64,000 nucleotides of DNA from AC-38 sp033856025 (GTDB taxonomy: Bacteria > Actinomycetota > Thermoleophilia > Solirubrobacterales > Solirubrobacteraceae). The DNA lies in contig JAWVFQ010000040.1 in assembly GCA_033856025.1 (NCBI GenBank), forward strand, positions 13,216 to 77,215. Reading direction: 5' to 3'. This document shows positions 1-7,729 of the stretch, one piece after another. The notes beneath the pieces are model-generated. The model saw nothing but the letters and a program-made list of their open reading frames with translations, was not told where the DNA came from and did not search any database. Each line of letters begins with the position of its first letter. Positions within the stretch are counted from its first letter, which is position 1. The translations under genes were made by a program, and so were the position numbers.

Positions 1-270
1 AGCGGCGAGCTGGTCGGCGACGACCCGGCCGCGCAGGCCCGCCGCTGCCTGGAGAGCCTGTCGATCGTGTGCGCCGCGGCGGGGACCACGCTCCAGGAGG
101 CGGTTCGCGTGACCGTCTACACGACGGACATGGGCGCCTTCGAGGCGATCAACGACGCCTACGCCGAGCACTTCGCCGGCGATCCGCCGGCGCGGGTGTT
201 CGTCGGCGTGGCGGCCCTGCCCAAGGGCGCCGCGGTCGAGATAGAGGCCGTCGTCGCGCTCACGGGGTAG
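1..270 (+). CDS. ridA: RidA/YjgF/UK114-family protein (5' end outside window)
   Basis: The frame is open from the first base, so the start lies upstream of the window and about 89 C-terminal residues are visible. The piece shows the RidA C-terminal half: a VTVYTTDM strand, FEAINDAYAEHF helix, then PARVFVGVAALPKGAAVEIE, where the Arg and the Glu near the end are the family's ligand-contacting positions. RidA proteins hydrolyse reactive enamine/imine intermediates released by PLP enzymes, in the cytoplasm. Its TAG stop also provides the first three bases of a TAGCAT hexamer 9 bases before the next gene's start. The family is clear; the physiological substrate cannot be told. Confidence 0.88.
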   Translation, partial: SGELVGDDPAAQARRCLESLSIVCAAAGTTLQEAVRVTVYTTDMGAFEAINDAYAEHFAGDPPARVFVGVAALPKGAAVEIEAVVALTG

Positions 271-282
271 CATCAAGTCGCT

Positions 283-1875
283 GTGATCCGGACGATCAAG
301 CGATTTCGCCGGGGGATCCTCGCCGCGCCCGCGCTGCTGGTGCTGCCGCTGATCCTGAGCGGCTGCGTCGTCATCACGAACGAGAGCGCGACTCAGACGG
401 AGGTCATCGGCCCCGTCGAGCTGACGACGGAGGCCTGCTACTCCGACGACTACGCCACGTTCTTTGGGGGCGTACCGATTCCCTCCGGCCCGTGCCCGAA
501 CGGCAACTCGGGCCTGCCGGTCTACGCCGTGTCCTTCGCCGCGCTGATCGGCTACCGGGTCCCGGACGCGACCGTGGCCCCGGCCACGATCCAGGGCACG
601 GGCGCCGACGCGCTCACCTTCGCGCCGGACCCGACCTACACCGCCGAGCTCCAGCGCCTGCTCCCCGCGCCGGGCGGCCAGCGGTGGGTCGGCTACCGCA
701 GCGACGTCATCGCGCTGGGGGGACCCGGCGGCGGGTTCACCGCGGCCGCGCGCTTCGGGCTGGCCCCGGCGGCCGACGGCGGTCCGTTCCAGGGCCCGTT
801 CACCTACCGGACCGTCGTCGGGTTCACGAGCACGACCGGCGGCGAGCCGGTCGACTGCGGGACCTCCGCCACCGCGGCGAACCCCGGCGGCAGCCCGGCC
901 ACGCCGCAGGACATCTGCGTGGACTCGCCGGACGCCGCCGCGCTGCCGACGAATTCGCCTGTGGCCACGCGTGACCTGGGAATCGTGGCCGGGACCCCGG
1001 TGGGCGCCGCCGTGGGCGCCGAGGGCGACGCTCCGTTCACCGCCAAGTTCGCCGGGACGTCGGACCCCGCCGCCTCGTTCACGCTGAGCGCTAGCACCAA
1101 CGTTCCGGGTGGGACGGCGACGCCGTCGCAGCCCACGCTGGTGCCGGGCACCGACTCCGCCACGCCTCTCACCGTCCGGGTGGCCGTGCCGCTGGACACC
1201 GGCCCCGGCAACTACTCCGTCACGCTGCGCGCCGCGCTGGCCAACGGACAGGTCCGCACGCGCACCGCCACGTTCCCCGTGCGTCTCGGCGCGCCGGTGG
1301 TCATGACGCGCCCCGCGATCACGGGTACGCCCACCGTCGGCCAGCCGCTGACCTGCTCACTGGGCGTCTGGCACAACAGCACCCCCCGCTTCGCCATCCA
1401 GTGGCTGCTCGACGACAGGCCGATCGCCAACGCGGTCTACCCGGGCCACATCGTCCGCGGCGCCGAGGCCGGACACCGCCTGACCTGCGCCATCACCGCA
1501 ATCAACGACGCCGGCCGCGCGACCTCGGTGACCGATCCGGTGACGATCGGCCGCGGCGCCGCGCCCAGCCTGCACCTGGCCGGCGTGCCCGAGGGCTGCG
1601 CCCCCGCCCGCTTCTTCCCCCACGCCATCGCGCGCTCGCTCACACCCGTGGCGCGGATGCGCATCTTCCTCGACGGCCGCGCCCTGGCCCCGGTCAGCGC
1701 CGACCCGGCGGCGCTCGGCGCGCAGGCTGGTCCCCTGCCGATCCGCGGCATCGTCACCGCGCGCGTCCTCACCGCCGGCCTGCGCCCGGGCATCCACACG
1801 GTCCGCGCCACGGCGACCAACGCCGGCGGGACCAGCACGGTCTCGGCGCGCGCCTGGCGCTGCGCCCGGCGCTAG
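283..1875 (+). CDS. Secreted lipoprotein with Ig-like domain
   Basis: This 530-residue protein starts at GTG and opens with a basic stretch, a hydrophobic helix and a lipobox (LILSGC, Cys at about residue 28), so it is predicted to be a lipoprotein anchored outside the membrane. The middle (about 60-250) is unrecognised. Residues about 340-425 form the Ig-like module common in actinobacterial surface proteins: PTVGQPLTCSLGVW, IQWLLDDRPI, then LTCAITAINDAG with paired cysteines. The C-terminal 100 residues look like another beta-sandwich. No catalytic motif is visible. Function is unknown; a surface adhesive or structural role is only inferred. It converges on the SDR gene with a 4-base gap. 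Confidence 0.8.
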   Translation: MIRTIKRFRRGILAAPALLVLPLILSGCVVITNESATQTEVIGPVELTTEACYSDDYATFFGGVPIPSGPCPNGNSGLPVYAVSFAALIGYRVPDATVAPATIQGTGADALTFAPDPTYTAELQRLLPAPGGQRWVGYRSDVIALGGPGGGFTAAARFGLAPAADGGPFQGPFTYRTVVGFTSTTGGEPVDCGTSATAANPGGSPATPQDICVDSPDAAALPTNSPVATRDLGIVAGTPVGAAVGAEGDAPFTAKFAGTSDPAASFTLSASTNVPGGTATPSQPTLVPGTDSATPLTVRVAVPLDTGPGNYSVTLRAALANGQVRTRTATFPVRLGAPVVMTRPAITGTPTVGQPLTCSLGVWHNSTPRFAIQWLLDDRPIANAVYPGHIVRGAEAGHRLTCAITAINDAGRATSVTDPVTIGRGAAPSLHLAGVPEGCAPARFFPHAIARSLTPVARMRIFLDGRALAPVSADPAALGAQAGPLPIRGIVTARVLTAGLRPGIHTVRATATNAGGTSTVSARAWRCARR

Positions 1876-1879
1876 CTCG

Positions 1880-2626
1880 CTAGTCCGGCGTCACGTAGGC
1901 GCCGGAGAGGCCGCCGTCAACCATGAACGCGGTGGCGTTGACGTAGGTCGACTCGTCGCTGGCCAGGAACAGGGCAGCGTTGGACACCTCGCGCGGCTGC
2001 GCGAAGCGGCCCATCGGCACGTGGACGAGCCGGCGCGCGGCCTGCGCCTCGTCCTTGGCGAAGAGCTCCAGCAGCAGCGGCGTGGCCACGGGTCCCGGGC
2101 ACAGAGCGTTGACGCGCACGCCGCGCTTGGCGAACTCGATCCCCAGCTCGCGCGACAGCGCAAGGACGCCGCCCTTCGACGCCGTGTAGGAGATCTGCGA
2201 CGTGGCGGCGCCCATCGTGGCCACGAACGAGGCCGTGTTGATCACCGAGCCCCCGCCGCCGTCCAGCAGGTGGGCGATCCCGTGCTTGCAGCACAAGAAG
2301 ACGCTGCGCAGGTTGACGTCCTGCACGCGCTGCCAGGCCTCCAGCGAGGTGTCGAGGACCGAGCCGTCGTCCGTCGGGTTGATGCCCGCGTTGTTGAACA
2401 GGACATCCACGCGGCCGAACGCCTCGCGCGTGCCGTCGTAGACGCGCCGGACGGCGTCCTCGTCGGACACGTCGGCCTGGAAGGTCAGGTCGCCGGGCGC
2501 GCCCTTGGCCACGTCGACGCCCACCACGCGCGCGCCCTCGGCGGCGAAGAGCTCGGCGCTGTCGAGGCCGATCCCGGATGCGGCCCCGGTGATCACGCAC
2601 ACCTTCCCCTCCAGACGTCCCGCCAT
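1880..2626 (-). CDS. SDR-family NAD(P)-dependent oxidoreductase
   Basis: A 248-residue classical short-chain dehydrogenase. It has the Rossmann TGAASGIG motif (residues 13-20), NNAG (78-81), Asn105, Ser133, and the catalytic Tyr147-x3-Lys151 (YTASK). Asp38 after the second strand (VGVDVA) favours NAD over NADP. The ATG start shares one base with the aldehyde dehydrogenase stop (TGATG), indicating translational coupling as the last gene of the leftward amine-catabolism operon. In comparable actinobacterial clusters an SDR sits beside the GlnA-like ligase and the aldehyde dehydrogenase. The substrate is unknown and may be an alcohol or aldehyde intermediate of the same pathway. Confidence 0.9.
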   Translation of the reverse strand: MAGRLEGKVCVITGAASGIGLDSAELFAAEGARVVGVDVAKGAPGDLTFQADVSDEDAVRRVYDGTREAFGRVDVLFNNAGINPTDDGSVLDTSLEAWQRVQDVNLRSVFLCCKHGIAHLLDGGGGSVINTASFVATMGAATSQISYTASKGGVLALSRELGIEFAKRGVRVNALCPGPVATPLLLELFAKDEAQAARRLVHVPMGRFAQPREVSNAALFLASDESTYVNATAFMVDGGLSGAYVTPD

Positions 2627-4005
2627 CAATCCGCCCCGGTGGCGTAGTAGACGCTCTTGACCTCGGTGTAGTGGTCCAGCGCGTGGGGGCCCAGCTCGCG
2701 GCCGACGCCGGACTGCTTGAAGCCGCCGAAAGGTGTGGACACCCGCACCGAGGTGTTGGAGTTCACCGACACCACGCCCGTCTCCAGCGCGCGTGACACG
2801 CGCAGCGCCCGGGCGCCGTCCCGGGTCCAGATCGACCCCGACAGACCGTAGATCGTGTCGTTGGCGATCCGCACGGCGTCGGCCTCGTCGTCGAACGGGA
2901 TCACGGCGGCGACGGGACCGAAGACCTCCTCGCGCGCCACGCGGTCGGAGTTGTCCACCGGGCAGAGCACGGTCGGAGCAAACCAGAAGCCCGGACCGTC
3001 CGGCGCGCTGCCGCGGATCGCCACCGGCGCGTCGCCGTCGACGAACGACGCCACCTCGTCGCGCCGCGACGCCGAGATCAGCGGCCCCATCTGCGTGGAC
3101 TCGTCCAGCGGGTCGCCCACCCGCACCGCCTCGACCGCCTCCTCCAGCGCGTCCATGAACCGGTCCAGCACCGAGCGCTCGACCAGGATCCGCGAGCGCG
3201 CGCAGCAGTCCTGGCCCGCGTTGCCGAACACCGCGAGCGGCGCCGCGGCGGCGGCCCGCTCGAGGTCTGAGTCGGCGAAGACGAGGTTGGCCGACTTGCC
3301 GCCGAGCTCCAGGGTCACGCGCTTGATCGTCTCGGCCGCGGCGGCGGCGATGCCCCGGCCCACCTCGGTCGATCCGGTGAAGGCGATCTTGGCCACGTCG
3401 GGGTGCTCGACCAGCCGCCGCCCGACCACGCTCCCGGGCCCCGCGACCACATTGACCACGCCCTCGGGCAGCCCCGCCTCGCGCACGATCTCCTCGAAGC
3501 GCAGGGCGGACAGCGGGGTCAGCTCGGCCGGCTTGAGGACCACCGTGTTGCCGGCCGCCAGCGCCGGTCCCAGCTTCCAGCCCGCGATGACCAGGGGGAA
3601 GTTCCAGGGGACGATCAGGCCGACCACGCCGAGCGGCTCGCGGAACGTCATCGCCTCGCCGCCCGCCACGGGGATCGTGTCGCCCAGCGGGCGCTCGGGG
3701 GCCGCGGAGTAGTAGCGCAGCGTGTCGGCCACCATCTGGATCTCGCCCCGCGCGTCGGCGATCGGCTTGCCCGCGTTGCGGGCCTCCAGGAGCGAGAGCT
3801 CGTCGCCGTGCTCCTCCACCGCGGCGGCGAGCCGGCGCAGCAGCGCCGCCCGGTCGCCCGGCGTGACCGCGCGCCAAGCGGGGTACGCGGCGCGGGCCCG
3901 GGCCACCGCGGCGTCGACCTCCTCGACGCCCGCGCGCGGGATCGACGCCAGCTCGCGCTCCGTCGCCGGCTCGATGACGCTCAGCGTCTCGGTCACGCCG
4001 GGCAC
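2626..4005 (-). CDS. NAD(P)-dependent aldehyde dehydrogenase
   Basis: This 459-residue ALDH-superfamily enzyme oxidises an aldehyde to the acid. Visible motifs are PWNF (133-136), KPAE (158-161), FTGS (about 210), the general base Glu233 in LELGGKS, and the nucleophile Cys267 in GNAGQDCC. The C-terminal EVFGPV and PFGGFKQSG are typical. It is slightly shorter than the usual 480-500 residues at the N terminus. Position downstream of a gamma-glutamyl-amine ligase and a permease suggests oxidation of a gamma-glutamyl-aminoaldehyde, comparable to PuuC in the Puu putrescine pathway; this is inference from context. It lies 18 bases after the permease stop and is coupled to the SDR. Confidence 0.92.
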   Translation of the reverse strand: MPGVTETLSVIEPATERELASIPRAGVEEVDAAVARARAAYPAWRAVTPGDRAALLRRLAAAVEEHGDELSLLEARNAGKPIADARGEIQMVADTLRYYSAAPERPLGDTIPVAGGEAMTFREPLGVVGLIVPWNFPLVIAGWKLGPALAAGNTVVLKPAELTPLSALRFEEIVREAGLPEGVVNVVAGPGSVVGRRLVEHPDVAKIAFTGSTEVGRGIAAAAAETIKRVTLELGGKSANLVFADSDLERAAAAAPLAVFGNAGQDCCARSRILVERSVLDRFMDALEEAVEAVRVGDPLDESTQMGPLISASRRDEVASFVDGDAPVAIRGSAPDGPGFWFAPTVLCPVDNSDRVAREEVFGPVAAVIPFDDEADAVRIANDTIYGLSGSIWTRDGARALRVSRALETGVVSVNSNTSVRVSTPFGGFKQSGVGRELGPHALDHYTEVKSVYYATGAD

Positions 4006-4023
4006 GCTACCGCCCGGCCGCCG

Positions 4024-5640
4024 CTAGGAGTCCGGCGTCGACACCTGGGCGGTGCCGGTGGGCTCCATGTCCACGTTGCGCACGGGGCCGGTGAACGTGT
4101 TGCGCGCGCTGACCAGCCACCAGATCCCCACGGCCGCGAAGACCACGCCCACGGTGATCGGCGCGTAGTTGACGTACTTCCAGTCGAAGTCGTCCTCCCA
4201 CGGGGCGCCGGTGCTGCCCTGCGGCAGGGAGAAGATGACCACGCAGATCGCCACCCAGACGACGGCGGCGGGGTTGATCCAGCGGTACTTGCGCCCCAGC
4301 GTCCACGGGCCGGGCTTGAAGGCGTCGCCCATGCGCCAGCGCAGGTAGACGGGCATCACGTAGGCGATGTAGAGGCCGATCACCGTGATGGATACGACCG
4401 CGTAGAAGGCGTAGGTGTAGTTGTTGTTCTTCACGTCGCCGATCAGGGCCGGGAGGGTGATCACCATCGCCCAGAAGCAGGCGAAGACCACGGCGTAGGC
4501 CGGGACGCGATGGTGGTTGAGGCGCGTCCACAGGCGCCACCCGGGGATGGCCCGGTCGCGCGAGAACGCGTAGGTCATGCGCGAGCAGCTGGTCACGCAG
4601 GCCATACCGCAGAACAGCTGTCCGATGGTCGCGATCAGGATCACCGCCTTGGCGGCCGGCGACGTCAGCGCCGTGGTGAAGATCGCCAGCGAGGAGCCGG
4701 CGCCGTAGCCGTTGGCCGGGTCGTTGATCGTCTTGACGTCGGTGGCGGCGAAGGTCACGGCGAGCACGACGAACCAGCCGATCACGCCCGACCAGAACAC
4801 CGAGCGCCACACGCCCTTGGCGGCGCCCAGCGCCGCCCCGCGCGTCTCCTCGGAGACGTGGGCGGAGGCGTCGTAGCCGGTCTGCGTGTACATCGTCAGC
4901 AGGAACCCCAGCGGGAGCACGTAGAACCAGAACGACACGCCGCTGGTCCCGCCGTTGAACAGGCCGGTGTTGTTCAGGCGCTCGGTGAAGACGAAGTCCG
5001 CGCTCTGGTGCTTGTCGGGGACGAACACCAGGATCGCGATGAGGATCGCCACGCCGATCACGTGCCAGGCCACCGACACGTTGTTCAGCCGCGCCACCAG
5101 CGGCGACGAGTAGATGTTGATCAGCGCGTGGAGGATCAGGAAGAGCACGAAGAGGACGAACGTCTCGGTCAGCACGTGCGCCGTGTCGCCGAAGTTGATG
5201 AACCCGAGGTCCAGCCCGTAGAGGCCGAGCAGCGCGTTGGCGAACTGCGCGGAGGCGTAGACCACCGAGGCGACCACGCCGACGAGCCCCACGAGGTTGA
5301 ACCACCCGGTGAACCAGCCCCACCCCTTGCCGCCCAGCTCCGCGGCCCACCAGTAGATGCCGCCGGCGGTCGGATAGGCGGACACCAGCTCGGACATAGA
5401 GAAGGCCACGAGCAGGATGAGGCCGCAGATGATCGGCCAGCCCCAGGAGATGGCGACGGGGCCGCCCGCGTTCCAGGCGAAGGCGTACGCGGTCAGGCAG
5501 CCCGCGAGGACCGAGATGATCGTGAACGAGATCGCGAAGTTCTGGAAGCTGCTCCAGGCGCGATTGAGGTCCTGGCGGTAGCCGAGCTCCGCCAGGCGCT
5601 GCTCGTCGGACTCCTGCGGCTGCGGCGCGACTGTGCTCAT
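4024..5640 (-). CDS. APC-family amino acid/amine permease
   Basis: This 538-residue polytopic inner-membrane protein has about 12 hydrophobic helices. The signature of the amino acid-polyamine-organocation family begins near residue 30 (FAISFTIISVLAGCLTAY), and the conserved AYPTAGGIYWW lies in helix 2. It resembles the GABA/choline-type amino acid permease branch. Its ATG overlaps the ligase stop by four bases (ATGA), so the two products should be made together. Uptake of the amine substrate of the gamma-glutamylation pathway is the likely role; the exact solute cannot be read from sequence. Confidence 0.92.
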   Translation of the reverse strand: MSTVAPQPQESDEQRLAELGYRQDLNRAWSSFQNFAISFTIISVLAGCLTAYAFAWNAGGPVAISWGWPIICGLILLVAFSMSELVSAYPTAGGIYWWAAELGGKGWGWFTGWFNLVGLVGVVASVVYASAQFANALLGLYGLDLGFINFGDTAHVLTETFVLFVLFLILHALINIYSSPLVARLNNVSVAWHVIGVAILIAILVFVPDKHQSADFVFTERLNNTGLFNGGTSGVSFWFYVLPLGFLLTMYTQTGYDASAHVSEETRGAALGAAKGVWRSVFWSGVIGWFVVLAVTFAATDVKTINDPANGYGAGSSLAIFTTALTSPAAKAVILIATIGQLFCGMACVTSCSRMTYAFSRDRAIPGWRLWTRLNHHRVPAYAVVFACFWAMVITLPALIGDVKNNNYTYAFYAVVSITVIGLYIAYVMPVYLRWRMGDAFKPGPWTLGRKYRWINPAAVVWVAICVVIFSLPQGSTGAPWEDDFDWKYVNYAPITVGVVFAAVGIWWLVSARNTFTGPVRNVDMEPTGTAQVSTPDS

Positions 5641-6965
5641 AGGCGTTCGAACCCCCGGAATCGTTCCCAATCGGTGACGGCCCGCGCGAAGGCGTCGAGC
5701 TCCACGCGCGCATTGTTGACGTAGTGGTGGACGACTTCCTCGCCGAAGGCCTCGCGGGCCAGCGCACTGCCCGCGAAGAGCTCGCGCGCCTCGTGCAGGC
5801 TGTCGGGCACGCGAGGCGCGTCGGACTCGTAGGCGTTGCCCTCCAGCGCCGGCTCGAGCTCCAGCCCCGCGTCGATGCCGTGGAGGCCCGCGGCGATCAT
5901 CGCGCTCAGCGCCAGGTACGGGTTGACGTCGGCGCCGGGCAGGCGGTTCTCCACGCGGCGCGCGGCGCCGTGGCCGACCACCCGCAGCGAGCACGTGCGG
6001 TTGTCGGTCCCCCAGGCCACCGCCGTGGGCGCGAAGGACCCCTCGACGAAGCGCTTGTAGGAGTTGACGTTCGGGGCGAAGAACAGCGTGAGCTCGCGCA
6101 TCCCCGCGAGCAGGCCGGCCAGGAAGGCGTCGAACAGCTCTGGCTGCCCGTCGAACAGCGCCGTGCCGTCGTCGGCCTGCAGCGACAAATGGATGTGGCA
6201 CGAGTTCCCCTCGCGCTCGTCGAACTTCGCCATGAAGGTGATGGCGCGGCCGTCCTGGGCGGCGATCTCCTTGGCTCCGTTCTTGTAGATCGCGTGCTGG
6301 TCGGCCGTCTGCAGCACCGGGCCGTAGCGGAAGTTGATCTCGTGCTGGCCGAGGTTGCACTCGCCCTTGGAGTTCTCCACCCGCATGCCCGCGCCCGTCA
6401 TCGAGTTGCGGATGCGCCGGATGAGCGGCTCCACGCGGGCGGTCCCCAGCAGCGAGTAGTCGACGTTGTAGAGGTTGGCCGGGCGCAGGCCGGAGTAGTG
6501 CTTGCGCCAGGCGTCCTCGTAGGTCTCGTCGAAGAGCTGGAACTCGAGCTCGGTCCCCGCGGCGGCGACCCACCCGCGCTCGGCCAGCCGGGCGACCTGG
6601 CGGCGCAGGATCTGGCGCGGCGAGGCGACGACCTCCGAGCCGTCCTCCCACTCCAGGTCGGCCAGGCACAGGGCCGTGGCCGGGAGCCAGGGGATGGGGC
6701 GCAGCGTGTCGAGGTCCGGGCGCATGACGAAGTCGCCGTAGCCGCGGTCCCACGAGGACATCGCGTAGCCGTCGACCGTGTCCATCTCCACGTCCACGGC
6801 CAGCAGGTAGTTGCAGCCCTCCGCGTTGTGCTCGACCACCTCGTCCAGGAAGTGCGACGCGGTCAGCCGCTTGCCCTGGAGCCGGCCCTGCATGTCGGCG
6901 ATGGCGAGCAGGACGGTGTCCACCTCGCCACGGTCGGCCAGCTCGCGTAGCTCGTCGAGCGTCAT
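5637..6965 (-). CDS. Glutamine synthetase-like gamma-glutamyl-amine ligase
   Basis: A 442-residue protein of the glutamine synthetase fold, in the subgroup that attaches glutamate to polyamines or ethanolamine instead of ammonia (PuuA and GlnA2-GlnA4 types). Metal and ATP-site motifs are visible: GTELEFQLF (about 140), ENSKGECNLGQHEINFRYG (about 200-218), and GNSCHIHLSLQ (about 260), followed by the APNVNSYKRFVEGSFAPT loop and NRTCSLRVVG. No adenylylation-loop tyrosine motif is evident, which fits a catabolic role. It is the first structural gene of the operon after the FadR-type regulator (28-base gap). Polyamine versus ethanolamine specificity cannot be decided. Confidence 0.88.
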   Translation of the reverse strand: MTLDELRELADRGEVDTVLLAIADMQGRLQGKRLTASHFLDEVVEHNAEGCNYLLAVDVEMDTVDGYAMSSWDRGYGDFVMRPDLDTLRPIPWLPATALCLADLEWEDGSEVVASPRQILRRQVARLAERGWVAAAGTELEFQLFDETYEDAWRKHYSGLRPANLYNVDYSLLGTARVEPLIRRIRNSMTGAGMRVENSKGECNLGQHEINFRYGPVLQTADQHAIYKNGAKEIAAQDGRAITFMAKFDEREGNSCHIHLSLQADDGTALFDGQPELFDAFLAGLLAGMRELTLFFAPNVNSYKRFVEGSFAPTAVAWGTDNRTCSLRVVGHGAARRVENRLPGADVNPYLALSAMIAAGLHGIDAGLELEPALEGNAYESDAPRVPDSLHEARELFAGSALAREAFGEEVVHHYVNNARVELDAFARAVTDWERFRGFERL

Positions 6966-6993
6966 TCGGCGCGAGCGTATACGGAACGGACGA

Positions 6994-7701
6994 TCAGATC
7001 AGCCCGGCGATGATGTGCTCCGTACCGGCCAGGTGCTCGCGCACGATTCTCACCGCGCGCGTGGCGTCGCCGCGCTCCAGCGCGCGCACCAGGCGGGCGT
7101 GCTGGGCGTTGGAGCGGGTGAGCACCGCCTCGGGATGCGGCACGAGCGAGATCAGCTCGCCCATGTCCGCCTGCACGGCGGTCATCTCCGTGACCAGGCG
7201 CGGGGAGCGGGCGGCCTCGGCCAGCGCGATGTGGAAGCGCATGTCCGCCCGGCGGTAGGCGTCGAAGCGCTGGACCGAGGACATCTTCTCCACGCACGAG
7301 GTCATCCGGTCCAGGTCGCGGGGGCGGCAGCGCTCGGCGGCCAGGAGCGCCGCGCCTGCCTCCACCGCCACGCGGTAATCGAGGACGGCGCGCATCTTCG
7401 CCGCCGAGGGGCGCGGCGCGTGGCTGGACAGCGGTGGCTCCTCGGACACGAACGTCCCGCCGGCGCGCCCGCGCCGCGAGACCAGGTGCCCGGTCTGCAC
7501 CAGGGCCACGATCGCCTGGCGCAGCGTGGAGCGCGAGATGCCCAGCTCGGCCGCCAGCTCGCGCTCGGGCGGCAGGCGGCTCCCCGGGCCCAGGAGCCCG
7601 AGCCGGATCGCCTTGCCCAGCCGCTCCACCGTCTCCTCGAAGGTCGTCGGCGGAGAGACAGGCTCGAACACGGCGGCCACCGCGACGCTGCGCTGCTCCA
7701 T
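6994..7701 (-). CDS. FadR-subfamily GntR transcriptional regulator
   Basis: This 235-residue regulator has an N-terminal GntR winged helix (about 25-90: LGPGSRLPPERELAAELGIS followed by RSTLRQAI) and a helical FCD ligand-binding domain (about 105-230). The FCD metal-site residues are visible as R-x3-D-x2-FH (RADMRFH) and a late H (REHL). It heads the leftward amine-catabolism operon and most likely represses it until an acidic or amine-derived effector binds. A TACCTT hexamer lies 9 bases upstream of the ATG at 7711-7716, compatible with a leaderless transcript. Confidence 0.9.
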   Translation of the reverse strand: MEQRSVAVAAVFEPVSPPTTFEETVERLGKAIRLGLLGPGSRLPPERELAAELGISRSTLRQAIVALVQTGHLVSRRGRAGGTFVSEEPPLSSHAPRPSAAKMRAVLDYRVAVEAGAALLAAERCRPRDLDRMTSCVEKMSSVQRFDAYRRADMRFHIALAEAARSPRLVTEMTAVQADMGELISLVPHPEAVLTRSNAQHARLVRALERGDATRAVRIVREHLAGTEHIIAGLI

Positions 7702-7729
7702 GTTCCGGTAAAGGTACCCCTTGCGAGCC

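Noticed and set aside
3403..5724. A long + strand open frame of more than 700 codons opposite the amine-catabolism genes
   Set aside because: Its translation is low-complexity (R, G, A, H, V rich) with no domain, while the minus strand encodes clear ALDH and permease sequences. In GC-rich DNA antisense frames stay open by codon bias.
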